This document shows, one piece after another, positions 53,688 to 63,260 of a stretch of DNA of 64,000 bases (position 1 is the first letter of the stretch; each line of letters starts with the position of its first letter). Position numbers and translations under genes: made by a program. Location: contig NZ_QMIM01000020.1 in the NCBI RefSeq assembly GCF_003287355.1, positions 24,928-88,927 of the forward strand, in the 5' to 3' direction. The notes below the pieces were generated by a model, which worked only from the letters and a program-made list of their open reading frames with translations, ran no database searches and was not told the DNA's origin. The stretch is from Halorubrum sp. 48-1-W. Its GTDB lineage: Archaea; Halobacteriota; Halobacteria; Halobacteriales; Haloferacaceae.

Positions 53688-54896
53688 ATGCTTGACCTCG
53701 CTCGGCGTACATTCCGAAAATACGAAAATGAGGGGGTCTCTGAGACTCTCGCGGCTGGATGGGAAATAGTTTTTCGAAAGAAATTATTAAAACAGCATAT
53801 CTCTCCAAAAATAATACGAAGATCTCCATATACCACTCTCCACCAGTCAGAACTCGTTGATACTTACTCTACTAGGTGGATGAATGATTTAGAAGAAAAC
53901 ATAAAAGTGAATATACCACCCAAAACTTGGGTCTCTCCTAGCAAAACATTCAGTGATGTTGAACAATATACAATCGATTCTTCTGCTATTTCTGAAATTG
54001 ATGATGTAACTTTACTCGGTCCTGTAGCGCTAGGAATAGCAGATGAACAACTAATTGGAGACACGATCGCCCCGCCATCCCTTTTGGATAACAGACTGGA
54101 AGTAGCTGTTTCACAGATAATTGAGGCACACGGGTTCAAATGGACGTATGATACGATCCTTTCAGATGATGAAATCCACTCTCGATTACCAAATCTTGGT
54201 ACCGTCTGTCCACTTATCCCACTCTGGTCGAATTATTACCATTGGATCGTTGAATGTATCTTGAAATTACGAGGGGTTGAATACTACCAAGAAACAACTG
54301 GTCACGTTCCGACTATTGTCATCCCACCTGATATTCCTTCTTGGGCGAAAGAAACCCTCGAACTAATGGGTGTCAATCCGACTGATTGTATCGAATTTGA
54401 GGGTCGAGGCTATCAAGTTGATAAACTAATCGTGCCCACGTATCCAGAACCAACACCTAGCGAATATAGATGGCTTCGTAAAAAAGCGATATCGGCAGTT
54501 GATCTCAAAAATAAAGGCGGAGAACGGATCTATATTTCACGTCGAAATGCGACTCGCCGCCGTATTATTAATGAATCTACAGTTATAGAAACGCTTAATG
54601 AGTTAGGATTTTCAGCGTATGTTCTCGAGGATCTTTCCGTATCGGATCAGATTCAACTGTTTTCAGATGCAGAAATTATTGTTGGCCCACATGGTGCCGG
54701 ATTCACAAATATGCTATTTTCGAATGATCCGATCATACTTGAGATTTTTGGTGATAGAATAAAAACAACATTTTATCGTTTAGCGAAAATCGCAGGACAT
54801 GAATATCACTATTTATCTGGCAAATCTAATGGAATTGACATCCAGGTAGAGCCCGATCAACTAAAAAAAGTTCTTGTTGATCTGATTGGAGTATAA
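53688..54896 (+). CDS. Glycosyltransferase family 61 (DUF563) protein
   Basis: A 402-residue protein with the DUF563/GT61 core in the C-terminal half: IPLWSNYYHWIVECILKLRG, GGERIYISRRNATRRRIINE and the signature EIIVGPHGAGFTNMLFS, as in plant xylosyl/arabinosyl transferases and bacterial LPS-type GT61 proteins. The first about 110 residues are variable. The gene is AT-rich. Two TTG codons lie just upstream in frame, but ATG 53688 sits at the best distance from the TATA box. Probably adds a sugar to an exported glycan. Confidence 0.85.
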   Translation: MLDLARRTFRKYENEGVSETLAAGWEIVFRKKLLKQHISPKIIRRSPYTTLHQSELVDTYSTRWMNDLEENIKVNIPPKTWVSPSKTFSDVEQYTIDSSAISEIDDVTLLGPVALGIADEQLIGDTIAPPSLLDNRLEVAVSQIIEAHGFKWTYDTILSDDEIHSRLPNLGTVCPLIPLWSNYYHWIVECILKLRGVEYYQETTGHVPTIVIPPDIPSWAKETLELMGVNPTDCIEFEGRGYQVDKLIVPTYPEPTPSEYRWLRKKAISAVDLKNKGGERIYISRRNATRRRIINESTVIETLNELGFSAYVLEDLSVSDQIQLFSDAEIIVGPHGAGFTNMLFSNDPIILEIFGDRIKTTFYRLAKIAGHEYHYLSGKSNGIDIQVEPDQLKKVLVDLIGV

Positions 54897-54984
54897 TTGT
54901 GTTCGGACATCCGAGTTGACGTGGGTGAACTTGATGAGACTCTCCAAAACGTTCTCAGAACCAACTAAGTTGATCGTATCTAAT

Positions 54985-55980
54985 TTATAGGTATCCTAGA
55001 TCCTTAAGCCGGTCCTCGGCTGTTGTTTCGTTCGTAGATTCAGGAGCGGGAGCATACGATTCGTACTTCTCGCAGTCCGTTGCGGAGGTCTTCACCCAAG
55101 GCACTTTCCGCATACACGGTAGCGGACAGCCGATGACATGCCTGTAGAACCCGTACTCGCCAAACGCTTCACCGTGATCTGCGGTGATTACGACGTCTTT
55201 CGCGTCCAAATTCTTCAGTAAACGCTCCACCTCGTCTAAGACGAGCCTGAGGTGAGTCAGGTATTCGTCCCAGGCGGCTTCTCAGGTAACATTCCCGGAA
55301 CGGAGTGCGTCGAAAGGACGGAACAGGTCAGGACGATCAGCAAGTGGGAACGGATCGTGCGGATACATGTAGTGGACGATAAGCTGTTCCGTCTGACGTT
55401 CTCGACCCGCTCTAATCGCTCTATCAGTCGTGTATTTTGGATGGGTTCGTGAACCGGCGTTACCGTTGATCATCCACTCGGCATCTTCGTCAAATTCTAC
55501 TCGCCAGAGTTCCTCGAGGTAACCGAAGTCCTCGTGGTCGACGATATCGTACTCAGTTGGTCCGAATGGTATCGCGGCATGTCCGGTATCTCCTCCCTGC
55601 CCGATAACGCGATCCGTGTAGCCGTTACCGGAAACGTATGCCGTCCGTTCAATTTCGTTACGGTATTCTGTATCAAAAGTGTGGTTCATCCATTCGAATG
55701 ACGTACTCCCAACAGACGTTATCGTCTCCTCCACGGCTAGAAAATCGTATTCGTCCTCGACTTCACGAAGGGCGTCCACACGACAGGCGTCAAGGAGGAT
55801 TATAGCGTCCCAGTCACGCTCGAAAATATTCGTTCCCCACGGTCGCCATTTCGTTATACTGAGAAGAAATGCGACGTAAATGTAGTATATTGGACGTATG
55901 ACCCGCGATGTGAGCGGCTTACTGCTGTTACCGAGATTGGAAAGACCCTGTGACACCCATTTGTGAAAACTGACTGCCAT
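54985..55980 (-). pseudogene. Sulfatase-like (alkaline phosphatase superfamily) gene with one in-frame stop
   Basis: A single frame from ATG 55980 to stop 54985 encodes about 331 residues, interrupted only by TGA at 55282-55284. The N-terminal part has AIILLDACRVDALREVE, and after the TGA the same frame continues WDEYLTHLRLVLDEVERLL and VVITADHGEAFGEYG, ending DRLKDLGYL. Flanking codons are intact, so one C-to-T change of a CGA arginine codon would explain it. A recent nonsense mutation, a sequencing error or readthrough are all possible. Related to the gene at 8589. Confidence 0.85.
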
Positions 55981-56107
55981 TACCGATAATCAGTCTCGTG
56001 TGTGTATATCTGTATCGAACTACTCATAAGATCAAAAATTCTCATCAGAGATATCTTGGCCTTTCTCCCATCAAAGTATACAAATACACACCATTTGACC
56101 TATACTC

Positions 56108-57520
56108 ATGAATCAGCCGAACGTTCTACTGGTGGTGCTAGATAGCGTCCGAGCGAAGAACGTTGGGCACCTAGGGTATCCGAGAGATACGACGCCGAAC
56201 CTGGATGAGTTTGCCAAGAGTGCGACGACCTACACGAACGCACGCGCGCCTGGTATCCACAGTATCTCTAGCCACGTGAGTCTATTCACGGGATATCACG
56301 TTGCCGAACACCGTACCACTTCTCACGGGGCGAGTATTCAGTCCGGCCACACCGTCTGGGAGGACTTAGCCGAGAAAGGCTATCGGACCGGACTGTTTAC
56401 TCCGAATTCGATCATCGCAGAGTCGTCGAACCTCTCGTCCTTCTTTCAGACCGTTGTCGGTCCGAAGCGTCAAGAACTCCTCTTCCCCGAAGCGATGGGG
56501 CCGAAACAGGTCAAAGGTGATCCGAATTATTTAGGATACCTCCGTGCTAGTTTCCGTTCCGACGCCCCACTCAAAGCGATCATCAACGGTCTATCTCGTG
56601 AGTTCGGTCGATCGAAAGCCGCACATGATCCGAAGCGCGAACACGGCGGGGAGTACATACAAGAGTTTCGAGAGTGGCGAGATTCCAGTGGTGGCCCTTG
56701 GGCAGCCTGTCTCAACCTCATGGATGCGCACTATCCGTACATACCACTAGATCAGTTCGACCGTTGGGGTGGGGAGACCCTCCAGGATCTCCATCGCGAA
56801 GCGATGGGAGGGCCTCTCACTACCCAGTATCTAGGAGAGAGACCGTTCTGGGAGCTTGAAGCCACCGAAAGTCTCTATGACGATTGTATCCGACAAGCAG
56901 ACGCCTACGTAGGTGATCTACTGGAGTATCTGCGATCCGTGAACGAACTTGAGGAAACGCTCGTCGTAGTGACCAGCGACCACGGTGAGGGATTCGGTGA
57001 ATACAGTGTGTTGAACGATGAGGTTCGACTCATCGATCATAGCTGGGGGATCGGTGATGAAGTAGCACACGTACCACTCGTCGTCAAACATCCAACGCAA
57101 TCTAGCGGCAGTTCAGTGGATGCTCCTGCGACACTTACACGGTTTCCCACTGTCGTGGAGAATACAGTCAATGGAGAACGAGTGTCGTTTACGCCGAACG
57201 ATGGGTCCGCAATCACGACATCATACAGAATCAAAGAACCTGGCGATCAGCTACCACTTCCACGAAATAAGCGAGAATCGTATTTTGGACCATGGCATGC
57301 TATCTGTCGAGAGCACGGCGGACAAGTGGTTATTGATGCGGTCCGTCGTGAAGATCAAGTTCAGTACACTCCCATCACCAGTCGTTACACGAAATCTGCT
57401 GATCAGGAACACGTGGAATCTGTTCTCGGGAAACTATCGAATGCTAACATAACCGAGGAGGAAAGTGAACTCGAGAGCGAAGTCGAACAGCGCCTCCACG
57501 AACTCGGCTACATGACGTAG
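56108..57520 (+). CDS. Sulfatase family protein
   Basis: A 470-residue alkaline-phosphatase-superfamily hydrolase. The start NVLLVVLDSVRAKNVGHLGY supplies the first metal Asp, and ARAPGIHSISSHVSLFTGYH matches the nucleophile region, where Ser or Cys (formylglycine precursor) is expected; no CxPxR motif is seen. VVVTSDHGEGFGEYSVLNDE is the second metal site. The C-terminal helix ends VEQRLHELGYM, like its neighbour. No signal peptide, so it may be cytoplasmic or act on lipid-linked glycans. The flippase gene follows 88 bp downstream. Confidence 0.87.
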   Translation: MNQPNVLLVVLDSVRAKNVGHLGYPRDTTPNLDEFAKSATTYTNARAPGIHSISSHVSLFTGYHVAEHRTTSHGASIQSGHTVWEDLAEKGYRTGLFTPNSIIAESSNLSSFFQTVVGPKRQELLFPEAMGPKQVKGDPNYLGYLRASFRSDAPLKAIINGLSREFGRSKAAHDPKREHGGEYIQEFREWRDSSGGPWAACLNLMDAHYPYIPLDQFDRWGGETLQDLHREAMGGPLTTQYLGERPFWELEATESLYDDCIRQADAYVGDLLEYLRSVNELEETLVVVTSDHGEGFGEYSVLNDEVRLIDHSWGIGDEVAHVPLVVKHPTQSSGSSVDAPATLTRFPTVVENTVNGERVSFTPNDGSAITTSYRIKEPGDQLPLPRNKRESYFGPWHAICREHGGQVVIDAVRREDQVQYTPITSRYTKSADQEHVESVLGKLSNANITEEESELESEVEQRLHELGYMT

Positions 57521-57608
57521 CCTCGTTCCATGAACCGAAATTGGACGAGAACTGCTCGAGCAGTATCGAAAAGGAGGCCTTATTGTCCTCTCTCACGCCA
57601 ATCGATAC

Positions 57609-59039
57609 ATGCGTCTGGGACAGACGTCTATTATCCACTTCGCGTCCCGTTTCTCGTCATCCGTACTTGGATTCGTCGCGACAGTGTTTATCGGACGCAT
57701 ACTCGGTTCTGACGGTCTGGGGACTTACTATCTCGTTCTCTCGATGATCGCCTGGTTGGGAATTCTCACGAAAATGGGTGTTCCTGGCGCCATCACGAAG
57801 CGCATCAGTGAGGGAGAATCACAGAGTGCGTACGCTATCGCGGGCGTATCGATCAGCACTATCCTCTTCGTAGCGGTCGCGATGTGCGTGCTCCTGTTTA
57901 GAGAGTCAGTAAACAGTTACATCGGGTATCCTGCCACGGAGTTCGTTGTTCTATTGCTGTTCGTGAACCTCGGTCAGTCGCTGGTGAATGCCGTTCTAAA
58001 AGGACAGAACCTCGTTCACGTGTCGGGTATATTCAGTCCGATTCGAACCGGAACCCGGAGTATTATTCAGATCTCTACACTATTTGTCGGCTTCGGTCTA
58101 GTCGGTCTGTTTGCTGGGTACACTCTAGGATACGCACTCGTCGCGGTACTCGGAACGTGGATAGTCGTTCGAAATTTCGATCGAATATCGCTACCCCGAC
58201 GTTCTCACTTCGAAAGTATAATTTCGTACGCGAAGTTCTCATGGATCGGGTCTCTCCGTTCGCGAGCGTTCAACTGGGTTGACGTGTCGATTCTCGGTTT
58301 TTTCGTGTCGTCCTCGCTTGTCGGTATCTACACGGCAGCCTGGAACGTCGCCGTTTTTCTGATACTGTTCGGCGGCTCGTTGAGTCAGACGTTGTTCCCT
58401 GAAATGAGCTCGTTGTCCGCCGATGAAGACCGAGAAGCAGTCGCCGATCTCTTCGAAACCGCTCTCGCATTCGCGGGATTAATCTTGATCCCCGGGTTAG
58501 TTGGTGGAACGATCCTCGGTGAACGGCTTCTTCGAGTGTACGGAGAGGAATTCTCTCGGGGCGCAGTCGTTCTCTCTGTACTTATCGTCGCCACGCTAAT
58601 CCAGGGATACCAGCGTCAGTTCACGAACACATTAAACGCGATCGACCGGCCCGATCTATCGTTTCGTATCAATGCTGTATTCATTCTCGGAAACGTGGTA
58701 CTAAACCTCAGTATTATCCCTCATTTCGGTGTCATCGGCGCAGCTACAGCGACTGCTGCTTCGGTTGCGGTGAGCCTTGGTATGGCCTACGCCATGCTTT
58801 CGTCGTTGATCACGTTCTCAATCCCGATCGAAGAGATCGCCAAACAGTGGATGGCTGCGGCGATCATGGGCTTGTTCGTCTATGCCGGTGTGTGGATGGA
58901 GTCGACATACTCGATCGTTGGCATCAACATCGTTATCCTATTCGCGTTAGTCGGGATTGGGGCAACAGTATATTTCACGACACTTCTCGCGATCTCAAGG
59001 CGTTTCCGGAAGACTATCGCCGACAACCTCCCCGCATAA
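57609..59039 (+). CDS. Polysaccharide/oligosaccharide flippase (Wzx/RfbX type)
   Basis: A 476-residue MATE/MOP-superfamily exporter with about 12-14 hydrophobic segments. It begins MRLGQTSIIHFASRFSSSVL then GFVATVFIGRILGSDGLGTYYLVLS, the typical flippase start. GSLSQTLFPEMSSL and TLIQGYQRQFTNTLNAIDRP are recognisable internal features. It should flip lipid-linked glycans made by the island enzymes to the outside. GC content is intermediate between the island core and the host. Confidence 0.92.
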   Translation: MRLGQTSIIHFASRFSSSVLGFVATVFIGRILGSDGLGTYYLVLSMIAWLGILTKMGVPGAITKRISEGESQSAYAIAGVSISTILFVAVAMCVLLFRESVNSYIGYPATEFVVLLLFVNLGQSLVNAVLKGQNLVHVSGIFSPIRTGTRSIIQISTLFVGFGLVGLFAGYTLGYALVAVLGTWIVVRNFDRISLPRRSHFESIISYAKFSWIGSLRSRAFNWVDVSILGFFVSSSLVGIYTAAWNVAVFLILFGGSLSQTLFPEMSSLSADEDREAVADLFETALAFAGLILIPGLVGGTILGERLLRVYGEEFSRGAVVLSVLIVATLIQGYQRQFTNTLNAIDRPDLSFRINAVFILGNVVLNLSIIPHFGVIGAATATAASVAVSLGMAYAMLSSLITFSIPIEEIAKQWMAAAIMGLFVYAGVWMESTYSIVGINIVILFALVGIGATVYFTTLLAISRRFRKTIADNLPA

Positions 59040-59384
59040 ATCGATCTCCCAGATCACAGGTAGAGAGATTGAATACTCACAAGAGTTCGTCTGTCGTTCA
59101 CCATCGATCGCTACGGCGACGTATCTCGCGACATTGACAGGGTCGACGGTGATCTCATGTCACAACGGACCGCTTCATGGATAGTCGCCGTACTCGGCAG
59201 AGGATCGTTTCTTTGATCACGACGATGCGGCGGTCGTTTCTGGCTGTCTCGTCTGTTATTTCGTCGTTTGATATCGCAGTCGCCTCGTCGATAGTCATCA
59301 TATCCAATGAACGAAGCTGTTCCACGACAGGAACCAGAAGCTTAATGCAACGAGCGCCTTCCGAGGATCGATACCCCGTCGACC
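59040..59384. other. Gene-free interval at the right edge of the AT-rich island
   Basis: About 345 bp of intermediate GC. Short ORFs exist on both strands but none resembles a known protein or has convincing codon use. The composition turns fully host-like at about 59380. It may hold decayed coding sequence. Confidence 0.5.
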
Positions 59385-60230
59385 TCACCCGGCCTCGACG
59401 TCGTCGAGGAACGTCCGCGCCCGATCGAGCAACTCCGAACGGATCGCCTCCAGCGTTCGGTCCCCACCGTTCCGGGCGACCAACTGGTGCCGTTCCCGAA
59501 GGAACGCCTCGAACGCCCGTTCCGCGAGCGCGTCGACCGTTACGACGCCGTCACGCTCCTCGATCCGGGTCGCGATCCGCGCCAGCTGTTCCCGATCCGC
59601 GTGCGCCGCTACCGCCTCCACGGGGTCGACGTTCGCCGTCTCCCGCTCGACCGTCGCCGAACGCTCCGCTCCCCGGATGACGCCCCGACCGCCCGCCTTG
59701 TTCCGGACGACGACGCCCACGGCGGGGCCGTCGTACCACGCCGACGGGGGGACCGCGTACGCCTCGGGGTCGAAGTCGCGGGCGCGGCGCTCGCGTTCGA
59801 AGGCGTTCACGGGGTCGAGCCCGAGCCGCTCGAAGATCGCCTCCACGGCGTCCGGCGGCCGGAACGCGCCCGCGTCCGCCGACCAGACGTCGTGGCCGAG
59901 GAACGGGGGGAGCCGTTCCCAGTCGTACTCGGTCCCCCGTCGACCGGTCGCCACGCCGAAGAAGACGACGTCGGTCACGTCCTCGACGGCGTCCCGGAGC
60001 GCCTCGCGGTCGAACCGCTCCCGGACGTGTCGGACCGCGTGGCCGTACGCGGCCGGGAGTTCTCCCGGGTCGTCGTGGACGACCTCGCGGTCGCCGAAGC
60101 GGAGGAGTCCGGATTCGTCCATCCGGAACCGGAGGTGCCAGCCGTCGATCAGTTCGAGGAGCCAGAGGTGGCCGGTGAGGAGGTCCTCGGGCGCGTCGGC
60201 CACGGACGGGATCGGTGGGTAGCGTTTCAT
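59385..60230 (-). CDS. RNA-ligase-like nucleotidyltransferase-fold protein lacking key catalytic residues
   Basis: A 281-residue protein resembling haloarchaeal ATP-dependent RNA-ligase-family proteins. The adenylation motif I should read ExKxDG, but here it is LLELIDGWHLRF, with Leu 27 at the lysine position. The FFGE-type motif reads VVFFGVAT (Val 93 for Glu). The motif V lysine region is present (GVVVRNKAGGR, K178). The last about 90 residues are helical. Activity by the usual lysine-AMP route seems impossible, so it may be a binding or regulatory relative. Family assignment is by recognised motifs only. Confidence 0.65.
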   Translation of the reverse strand: MKRYPPIPSVADAPEDLLTGHLWLLELIDGWHLRFRMDESGLLRFGDREVVHDDPGELPAAYGHAVRHVRERFDREALRDAVEDVTDVVFFGVATGRRGTEYDWERLPPFLGHDVWSADAGAFRPPDAVEAIFERLGLDPVNAFERERRARDFDPEAYAVPPSAWYDGPAVGVVVRNKAGGRGVIRGAERSATVERETANVDPVEAVAAHADREQLARIATRIEERDGVVTVDALAERAFEAFLRERHQLVARNGGDRTLEAIRSELLDRARTFLDDVEAG

Positions 60231-60464
60231 GTCGTGGACCGACCGATGCCGGCCGGCGCACCGAGCCGAGCGGAACCGCTACCGATGGCCGGAGTCCGGC
60301 GCCGATCGTCGGTACCGTCTCGGCGACGGAGCCGGATGGCTCTTGTGGCGATGCGAGAAAATGGCGTTCCCGTGGCGTGACGATGCCCCGCAGTCCCCCA
60401 CGGCGTCGCGGCGACTCCGACCGATGAGGAAACACTCATGGCACCGGTCTGACTACTGTTCGGC

Positions 60465-63101
60465 ATGACGGGACTCGACGGATCGGGGGCGAGTCGCGGT
60501 CGGGACGGTGTCGGGGAGGCGCCGTGTCGGTTCCGGCCCGCCAGGCGGTCCGTGCTCCGCAGTACGGCCGGCGTGTTGTCCACAGCCGGCGTCTCGACGT
60601 GGGGGATCTCGAAGGCGACGTCGACAGCGACGGCGACGGACCACGTCCCGGAGCGGGCGGTCTACGTCGGCTCCGACGACGGCTCGCTGTACGCGGTCGA
60701 CGCCGGGACCGGCGAGGCGGTCTGGCGCTTCGAGGAACCCGGAGACGCGGTCTCCTCGTCACCGACGGTCGTCGACGGGACCGTCTACGTCGGGTCGGCG
60801 GACGGGTCGCTGTACGCGGTCGACGCGACCGACGGCTCCGCCGCGTGGTCGGTCGAAGTCGACGACGGCGAGAACGGGGGGATCGTCTCCTCGCCGACCG
60901 TCGTCGACGGCCGGGCGTTCGTCGGGACCGACTCGGGGTCGATCGTCGCGCTCGATCTGACGGAGGGGACGGAAGCGTGGCGCGTCGAGGAGTCCGTGAG
61001 CGCCGTGGTCTCCTCGCCCGCCGTCGACGGCGAGACGCTCTACGTCGGGACGGAGGACGGCGACGTCCTCGCGCTCTCGACGGCGGACGGGGCGGAGCGA
61101 TGGCGCGCGTCGACCCCCGAGGACGGCGTCTCGTCGTCGCCCGCCGTCGCCGACGGGACCGTCTACGTCGGATCGCTCGACGAACGGACGTACGCGTTCG
61201 ACGTCGCCGAGGGGGAGCCCGTGTGGAACGCGGACCTCGGGGACATCGTCTTCTCGTCGCCGGCGGTCGTCGACGGGACCGTCTATGTCGGCAGCGTCGG
61301 GACTACCACCGGGCTCCACGCGCTCGACGCGGAGACGGGCGACCGGCGGTGGATCACCGACGGGGTCCCCGGCGTGGTCTCCTCGCCGACCGTCGTCGAC
61401 GGCGTCGTCTACGCCGGATCGCTCGGCGGGTCGCTGTACGCGATCGACGCCGAAACCGGCGACGTGGAGTGGGACGCGGAGGCGGGCGACCAGGTCAACT
61501 CCTCGCCGACCGTCTCCGACGGGACGGTCTTCGTCGGTGACACCGCCGGGACGCTGTACGGCTTCGACGTCGCGGACGGCGAGGAGCGGTGGCGGTTCGA
61601 CGAACCGTCCGAGGCGGTCTTCTCTTCGCCCACCGTCGTCGACCTCGCCGGCGAGGGCCACGGCGTCGGCTCGCGGACCGCGCTCGGGACGCTCGGACAT
61701 CACCACACAGCGGCGGGCGTCGCCTTCGAGGGAGGTGAGGGCTCGACCGACTCGTCCGGGTCGACGGGATCGGACGATTCGACGGGATCGGACGACACAG
61801 CGGGGACGGACGAGTCCGGCGACGACGGCGCGGACGGTGGTGGGTCCGGATCGGCCGAGGGCTCCGCCGACGACTCGGGATTTGCGGGAGTGACGGGCCA
61901 GGTTCCGGCAGTCGGGCTCCTCGGCGCAGCGGGCGGGCTCACGGTCGGCGCGCTCGCGGCGTATCGGTTCCTCGGCGGACGCTCGGGCGACACCACATCG
62001 GGACCGGACGCCGGCTCCCCGTCTGGACGGCCCTCGTCGCCGAACGCGACGAGTTCGGCGGCCACGTCCGGGACCACGGACGCTACGGCACCCGGCTCGG
62101 AGACGGGCACCGCCGATGTCGACGCGGGGGGGCCGGCCACCGTCGAGGAGAACGCGGCGTCCTCGACCCCGTCGTCTTCGACCACCACGGCCGCATCGGC
62201 CTCTACCGCCCCGACCGACTCGACGACCGGTTCGGAAACCGATCAAACCGGCGAGGGTGGGACCGCTACGGGCAAAACCGGCGAGGACGAGACCGGCGAG
62301 GACGGGACCGGAGACCGGAGCGGGGACGCGTTGCTCGCCGGGATCGACGAACTCACGTCGGCCGAGGCGGTCGGGTCCGTCGGGCCGGTCGCCGTCTACG
62401 CCGTCACGGACGACCGGATCGACGGGGGCGACGGGCGGGTCCTCGCGCTACCGGACGCGGACCCGGCGGTCGCCGACCGGTTCGAGTCGGTCGCGACCGA
62501 CTGGGGGAGCGTCAGCCACTACGACGGGATCGTCACCGTGTACGGCTCGGGGACCGACCCGTACCCGTGGCTGGTGACCGATCCGGTCGGGGACGTACCC
62601 ACGCTCGCGGACCACCTCGCGGAGGGCACGGCCGACCTCACGACCCGACTGTCGCCCGTCGTCGACGCCGCGGAGGCGATGTCACAGGCCAGTCGGTACA
62701 CGGTCCGTCACTACTACCTCTCGCCGGAGACGATCCGGGTGGTAGGGTCGGGCTCGACTGCGACCGGGATCGTCGACGACTGGGGGATCGCCGCGGTGAC
62801 CGACACGCCGGACCACGGGACGCGCGAGGCGTCACCGTACACCGCGCCGGAGCAATCGCCCGACTCCGACGACCCGCTCTGGCGGGGCAAGCCCGACACG
62901 TACGCGCTCGGCGCGCTCGCGTACCACGCCGTGACCGGGAGCCCGCCCGCGGACCGCCACCCCGCGAAGCCGAGCGACCACGCGGACGTTCCGTCGGCGC
63001 TCGACCGGCCGATCACCCGCGCGATCGACCCCGACCCCGACGAGCGGTACGACTCGATCGGCGAGTTCGCGCGGGTGCTCAGGTTGGCTGCTTTCGACTG
63101 A
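60465..63101 (+). CDS. PQQ-type beta-propeller, membrane helix and pseudokinase receptor-like protein
   Basis: 878 residues. The N-terminus has a Tat-like signal (RPARRSVLRSTAGVLSTAGV). Residues about 65-420 form about eight repeats of the VSSSPTVVDGTVYVGS / LYAVDAETG type, a PQQ-like propeller. A Ser/Asp/Gly linker leads to a membrane helix (about 480-502), then a second long Thr/Ser linker. The C-terminal domain (about 630-878) looks like a protein kinase C-lobe: HYYLSPETI (749-757) replaces HRDLKPxN, DDWG (771-774) replaces DFG, and YTAPEQSP (792-799) with TYALGALAYHAVTG is the APE helix region. Catalytic residues are lost, so it is a pseudokinase. Confidence 0.8.
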   Translation: MTGLDGSGASRGRDGVGEAPCRFRPARRSVLRSTAGVLSTAGVSTWGISKATSTATATDHVPERAVYVGSDDGSLYAVDAGTGEAVWRFEEPGDAVSSSPTVVDGTVYVGSADGSLYAVDATDGSAAWSVEVDDGENGGIVSSPTVVDGRAFVGTDSGSIVALDLTEGTEAWRVEESVSAVVSSPAVDGETLYVGTEDGDVLALSTADGAERWRASTPEDGVSSSPAVADGTVYVGSLDERTYAFDVAEGEPVWNADLGDIVFSSPAVVDGTVYVGSVGTTTGLHALDAETGDRRWITDGVPGVVSSPTVVDGVVYAGSLGGSLYAIDAETGDVEWDAEAGDQVNSSPTVSDGTVFVGDTAGTLYGFDVADGEERWRFDEPSEAVFSSPTVVDLAGEGHGVGSRTALGTLGHHHTAAGVAFEGGEGSTDSSGSTGSDDSTGSDDTAGTDESGDDGADGGGSGSAEGSADDSGFAGVTGQVPAVGLLGAAGGLTVGALAAYRFLGGRSGDTTSGPDAGSPSGRPSSPNATSSAATSGTTDATAPGSETGTADVDAGGPATVEENAASSTPSSSTTTAASASTAPTDSTTGSETDQTGEGGTATGKTGEDETGEDGTGDRSGDALLAGIDELTSAEAVGSVGPVAVYAVTDDRIDGGDGRVLALPDADPAVADRFESVATDWGSVSHYDGIVTVYGSGTDPYPWLVTDPVGDVPTLADHLAEGTADLTTRLSPVVDAAEAMSQASRYTVRHYYLSPETIRVVGSGSTATGIVDDWGIAAVTDTPDHGTREASPYTAPEQSPDSDDPLWRGKPDTYALGALAYHAVTGSPPADRHPAKPSDHADVPSALDRPITRAIDPDPDERYDSIGEFARVLRLAAFD

Positions 63102-63160
63102 TCGACCGTGGCCGCCTCCGATCGAGCGACCGTGGCCACCTCCGATCGAGCGACTGTCGG
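63100..63160. repeat. 24-bp tandem repeat, about 2.5 copies
   Basis: A full unit at 63120-63143 (gatcgagcgaccgtggccac and four more bases), a shortened copy at 63100-63119 and a partial copy to 63160. The array starts at the stop codon of the propeller-pseudokinase gene. Confidence 0.8.
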
Positions 63161-63260
63161 ACGTCCGACGGAGCGCGATCCGTCCCGGATATCGATTCAG
63201 TCTCTAGATCGAGAACATATGGAAAAGTGATATATTCTACGGGTGAGAAAATCGATCCGT

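Noticed and set aside
59155..59388. A 77-residue minus-strand frame in the 59.1-59.4 kb gap
   Set aside because: No recognised domain and intermediate composition; it could be part of decayed coding DNA but cannot be supported as a gene.
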